Shown here piece after piece: positions 60,961 to 64,000 of a DNA stretch of 64,000 bases (position 1 is the stretch's first letter; each line of letters opens with the position of its first letter). The stretch is from positions 1 through 64,000 of the forward strand of contig JAFGYB010000011.1 of the NCBI GenBank assembly GCA_016936355.1, in the 5' to 3' direction. Source of the DNA: Bacteroidales bacterium. GTDB lineage: Bacteria > Bacteroidota > Bacteroidia > Bacteroidales > F082. The notes beneath the pieces are model-generated. The model had not been told where the DNA came from and searched no databases. It worked only from the letters and a program-made list of their open reading frames with translations. Made by a program: the position numbers and the translations under genes.

Positions 60961-63507
60961 TCAGGCCGAATTCCTACTGGCATTAATATTTCCGTAAAGG
61001 GACCGTCTGACCACCTTTTCATAGTCCTCTTTGAATTCAGCATTCTTTTCAATTTTCTGCAACGCCGTTTGCTGAATAACCAAAAGAGGCAACACAATAT
61101 CTTCCCTGATTCTGATCGAGTTTTTTGAAGTAGGCTCTTCCTCCATCAGCGTCCGGTATCCGGAAATTTCAAGTACCATTTTTTTGGACAATTCATACTC
61201 TCCGAAAAGGATTTCCCAAAACTCTTTATAAGGCGGGTCTTTGGTAATGTATTTTGTTAAATTAAAATTGCTTTTGATCAACGAAACCATGCTGTTCTCT
61301 ATCAGGGCCCGAAAAACAGGAACATCCGTAAACAATTGTTTCAGGTCATCCAGCCTACCCTGATCGGCGATGGCTTTCAAGGCACTACCGATCCCGAAAT
61401 ACCCCGGAACATGCTGCTTTAACTGGCTCCACGAGCCCACAAACGGAATGGCCCTCAAATCATCCAGATTTAACCTTTTGTTGTCTCCCCGTTTGGTCGG
61501 GCGACTCCCGATATTCGTCATTCCATAGTACTTCAGTGTACTTTTCGTTTCCAGATAAGGGACAAACATGGGGTGATTTTTCAGTGCGGTATATTTTTCA
61601 TAACTAATGTCGGCCAATTCCTCCATCAGTGCCCTGTTTTGATCTGAAATCTTGTGCGCTCCTGCATACAGACTGTTGGCAATTCCTGCAGTCAGCAGTT
61701 GTTCGGAATGGTGTATAAACTGAAGCTTCGTTCCGTATTTGCTGCTGATGGTTTGTCCCTGAATGGTCAGCTGAATGGCGTTGTTTGCTATCCGGTTGCT
61801 CTGAGCTGCATAAAAGCGATGGGTTTTCCCGCCGCCCCGGGCCGGCGGACCTCCCCGGCCGTCAAAGAAAATGACTTTGATACCAAAAGCATCACAAACT
61901 TCGGAAAGATTTTCCTTGGTTTTAAAAATGGACCAGTTGGCCTGAAGATAGCCTCCGTCTTTGGTTCCATCCGAAAAACCAAGCATAATGGTTTGCGATT
62001 CCGCCCTGTTTGAAATGTGTTGACGGTATTCGGGAATCTGAAACAGTTCGTTCATGATGTTTCCCGAATGATTCATCCCGTCAATGGACTCGAACAAAGG
62101 AACAATGTCCATGCGAACAGGTTCCTCTTTCCACGAAAACCATCGCAAAAGTGCGTAAACAAACAAAACCGAATAAACATCCTCAGCATGACTGATGATG
62201 TATCGGTTGCAACCCTCCTCCCCGTTTTTCCGTTGAATCTCTTTCAGGTGCGTGATGTTGATCACGGTATCCCGTACCACAGGATCTTCAAAAGAACTGA
62301 GCGCTGCCTTCAGCTTTCCTTTGACCAGAACTGATTTTAGCGCTTCCGGGTTCAGTTCATCCAGGCTTTCCTTAATCAAACCGTTCTGTTTCAATATACT
62401 TTCTACTGCTTTTTGGTGGACAATATGGTTTTGCCTGATGTCGAGGCTGGCAAAGTGGGTTTTAAAAATATGTACTTTGTCTGTCAGCGTTTCCACCTCA
62501 TCCAGGTACAGCTGGTTGTAATTCGCCTTCAGCAATTCTGAGATTTTCTCAAGCGGCCCGAGTATTTCGCCGTAGGAAATAATTCTTTCCCGATCATACA
62601 TCGCCACATAAATAGCTTCACTCAATGCTGAAACCTCCTCTTCCACCCCCCGAAAAGTAAGTTTCTGTTTCAGTTCCATCAAATCGTTGTGGTAGCGTTT
62701 CATCAGTGACATCCTCAGCTCATCGGCTACGGCCAGTGTGGTTTCATAAGTCACAAAAGGGTTCCCATCGCGGTCCCCACCGGGCCAAAAGCCAAGTTGC
62801 AGAATATTGGGATTGTGAAACTCCCCCCCGGGAAGATTTTTCCTGATACTTTTATAAAGCTGGGCTACAGAATCATAATACACATGAGTTAAAAAATAAA
62901 CTACGTTCTGTGCTTCCTCCAACGGGGTTGGTTTTTTCTTGTTGATAAACGAAGTCAACCCCAGCTGCTGCAGGGTTATATCAATATCATCAATACTGTT
63001 TTTCCGGATAAACTTTCTCAACTTGGCGATAATATCCAACACTGAAGGAGGATAAAACTGGGTGGGATGCGCTGTAAAAACAAACCGGACGGAAAAGGAA
63101 GAGAGTTTATGGAGTACCTCAGCCGCTTCATTTTTATTCTTCGATAAATTGATGTAGTCTTTGAGCGAAAGGTTATTTTGATAACTATTCAGTTCGCTGA
63201 AGGCAGAATCTTCCACACTATCGTACAGCACAACCTGTCGTTCCACATACTGGATGACACGCATCATGAAATCAATTTTTTCGGCTTCTGTTTTCAGCTG
63301 TGTGTGGCTTGTAAAAAAGGTCTCTAAAATATCTTCCGGATCTTTTCCCTCCTCCAAACCGGCTTTACTCACTTCATAAAGCAACGGGATCAGCATTCCG
63401 ATGTGGCTCACCTTGGGATAAGGCAGGCTTAAGAAAAGGCTGTTATAAACGTTGAATTTATTTTTGACGATTCTGTTAAACTCTTTGGTTACGATGCTTT
63501 TTTCCAT
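60961..63507 (-). CDS. ppc: Phosphoenolpyruvate carboxylase
   Basis: An 848-residue PEPC, near the usual bacterial length (about 880-930) but lacking some of the N-terminal part. Active-site motifs are FTAHPTQ (H147), GGDRDGNP (243-250), MLGFSDGTKDGG, FFDGRGGPPARGGG and GSRPTKR. It carboxylates PEP to oxaloacetate. A strong AGGAGG site 5 nt before the ATG fixes the start. It is first in a ppc-pfkB-like unit. A PEPC and a sugar kinase side by side might serve glycolysis and anaplerosis together; that is a guess. Confidence 0.95.
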   Translation of the reverse strand: MEKSIVTKEFNRIVKNKFNVYNSLFLSLPYPKVSHIGMLIPLLYEVSKAGLEEGKDPEDILETFFTSHTQLKTEAEKIDFMMRVIQYVERQVVLYDSVEDSAFSELNSYQNNLSLKDYINLSKNKNEAAEVLHKLSSFSVRFVFTAHPTQFYPPSVLDIIAKLRKFIRKNSIDDIDITLQQLGLTSFINKKKPTPLEEAQNVVYFLTHVYYDSVAQLYKSIRKNLPGGEFHNPNILQLGFWPGGDRDGNPFVTYETTLAVADELRMSLMKRYHNDLMELKQKLTFRGVEEEVSALSEAIYVAMYDRERIISYGEILGPLEKISELLKANYNQLYLDEVETLTDKVHIFKTHFASLDIRQNHIVHQKAVESILKQNGLIKESLDELNPEALKSVLVKGKLKAALSSFEDPVVRDTVINITHLKEIQRKNGEEGCNRYIISHAEDVYSVLFVYALLRWFSWKEEPVRMDIVPLFESIDGMNHSGNIMNELFQIPEYRQHISNRAESQTIMLGFSDGTKDGGYLQANWSIFKTKENLSEVCDAFGIKVIFFDGRGGPPARGGGKTHRFYAAQSNRIANNAIQLTIQGQTISSKYGTKLQFIHHSEQLLTAGIANSLYAGAHKISDQNRALMEELADISYEKYTALKNHPMFVPYLETKSTLKYYGMTNIGSRPTKRGDNKRLNLDDLRAIPFVGSWSQLKQHVPGYFGIGSALKAIADQGRLDDLKQLFTDVPVFRALIENSMVSLIKSNFNLTKYITKDPPYKEFWEILFGEYELSKKMVLEISGYRTLMEEEPTSKNSIRIREDIVLPLLVIQQTALQKIEKNAEFKEDYEKVVRRSLYGNINASRNSA

Positions 63508-63690
63508 AATCCTCCTGAAAGTTCAGGATCAGTGATTGATCTGACCCCGTATTCGATTTGTAAATATAAAGCTAATTGCAGAGAATCAAGCTTTCGGACC
63601 GTACTAAAAAAAGTTAAGAACCACCCATTGAGAGGGATCAAAAGAAGGAATAAAAAATGCGGTGTCAGAAAAGCAGCACAAGGAGAAAAT

Positions 63691-63719
63691 AAAAAAGCTC
63701 CCATCTTCATGAGAGCTTT
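63691..63719 (-). terminator. Terminator after tRNA-Gly
   Basis: On the minus strand AAGCTCTCAT / ATGGGAGCTT (one mismatch) with a short loop is followed by six T. It lies 4 nt beyond the tRNA 3' end. Confidence 0.8.
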
Positions 63720-63722
63720 CTG

Positions 63723-63795
63723 AGCGGCAAATGGGGCTCGAACCCACGACCCTCAGCTTGGGAAGCTGATGCTCTACCAACTGAGCTACTGCCGC
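63723..63795 (-). tRNA. tRNA-Gly(CCC)
   Basis: 73 nt on the minus strand, from GCGGCAG to TTGCCGC plus discriminator T. The acceptor stem is 7 bp with one G-T pair. The D arm is GCTC/GAGC, the anticodon stem TCAGC/GCTGA with loop TTCCCAA, and the T arm GTGGG-TTCGAGC-CCCAT. The anticodon at positions 34-36 is CCC, which reads GGG (Gly). CCA is not encoded. Confidence 0.95.
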
Positions 63796-63967
63796 AATAA
63801 GAGCGCAAATTTAAAATAATCTTTCACACTTTTTTAACCTGCTGATAAAAATTCATCTCAAAATCTAACGGATAAGACACGAATGACAGATCGCCTGGGC
63901 ATATTGTTCCAGGATTCTGTTTTGTCCAGCAATTGCAAGCACAAGAACATGCCAGCGCCAGTTTGGG

Positions 63968-63995
63968 GAGTTTATAGATTTTAGCTGTCAAACGC
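63968..63995. repeat. Inverted copy of the 56179-56206 repeat block at the window edge
   Basis: GAGTTTATAGATTTTAGCTG then TCAAACGC is the reverse complement of the block near 56.2 kb with one mismatch. The copy probably continues beyond the window. Confidence 0.7.
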
Positions 63996-64000
63996 TTATT

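Noticed and set aside
63489-63710. A 73-codon leftward frame upstream of ppc
   Set aside because: It overlaps the ppc start and the tRNA terminator and shows no family signal.

Overview
This window looks like the chromosome of a member of the Bacteroidota. The supporting signs are a TonB-dependent receptor with an N-terminal CarboxypepD_reg domain, a type IX secretion (T9SS) C-terminal sorting domain, a DUF4295 gene next to rpmG, promoters of the TTTG-N19/21-TAnnTTTG type, and few Shine-Dalgarno sites. A complete Rnf complex, a PEP carboxylase and histidine-degradation genes fit an anaerobic or facultative marine/sediment or gut-type member. I cannot place it more finely from sequence alone.

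Layout. 1-0.7 kb: rpmI-rplT with a terminator. 0.7-5.3 kb: an overlapping histidine kinase / NtrC-type regulator pair and a YdcF-like membrane protein. 5.5-10 kb: a lipoprotein subtilase, pdxH, a DUF1858 protein, a fused LeuCD/aconitase-type hydro-lyase and a thioesterase. 10.3-13.2 kb: rimO, ftsY, DUF4295 and rpmG, all leftward. 13.4-17 kb: marC-like gene, ftcD and hutI (histidine to glutamate). 17.2-20.2 kb: a 981-residue FAD/Fe-S dehydrogenase. 20.2-22.4 kb: a lower-GC patch with YciI, DUF4287/DUF5655 and VOC proteins. 22.5-30.8 kb: hydrolase, TPR histidine kinase, cyclophilin, membrane proteins, thioredoxin-like protein, a divergent SDR/HxlR pair and an outer-membrane protein. 31-37.9 kb: rnfBCDGEA led by a dihydroorotate-dehydrogenase-like gene, with rseC divergent from it. 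37.9-52.6 kb: a PorE-like TPR/PD40/CRD/OmpA protein, a giant T9SS-exported repeat protein of about 3,260 residues split by a frameshift, and a LytS-type kinase plus NarL-type regulator. 52.9-55.8 kb: queE, folD, ffh. 55.8-60 kb: repeat-rich gaps around a TonB receptor controlled by a TPP riboswitch. 60-63.8 kb: pfkB-type kinase, ppc and tRNA-Gly(CCC).

The most unusual object is the giant surface protein. Three ~500-residue modules each hold one intact Calx-beta domain and a second Calx-beta domain interrupted by a complete six-bladed NHL propeller. Beside it lie a histidine kinase whose external domain carries FG-GAP-like DxDxDG repeats, resembling the FG-GAP part of the giant protein, and an envelope protein with the domain order of T9SS PorE. 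I read 37.9-52.6 kb as a possible surface-protein, export and sensing cluster; that link is inference. Intergenic DNA carries at least two families of interspersed palindromic repeats. I saw no CRISPR array, transposase, phage or toxin-antitoxin genes.
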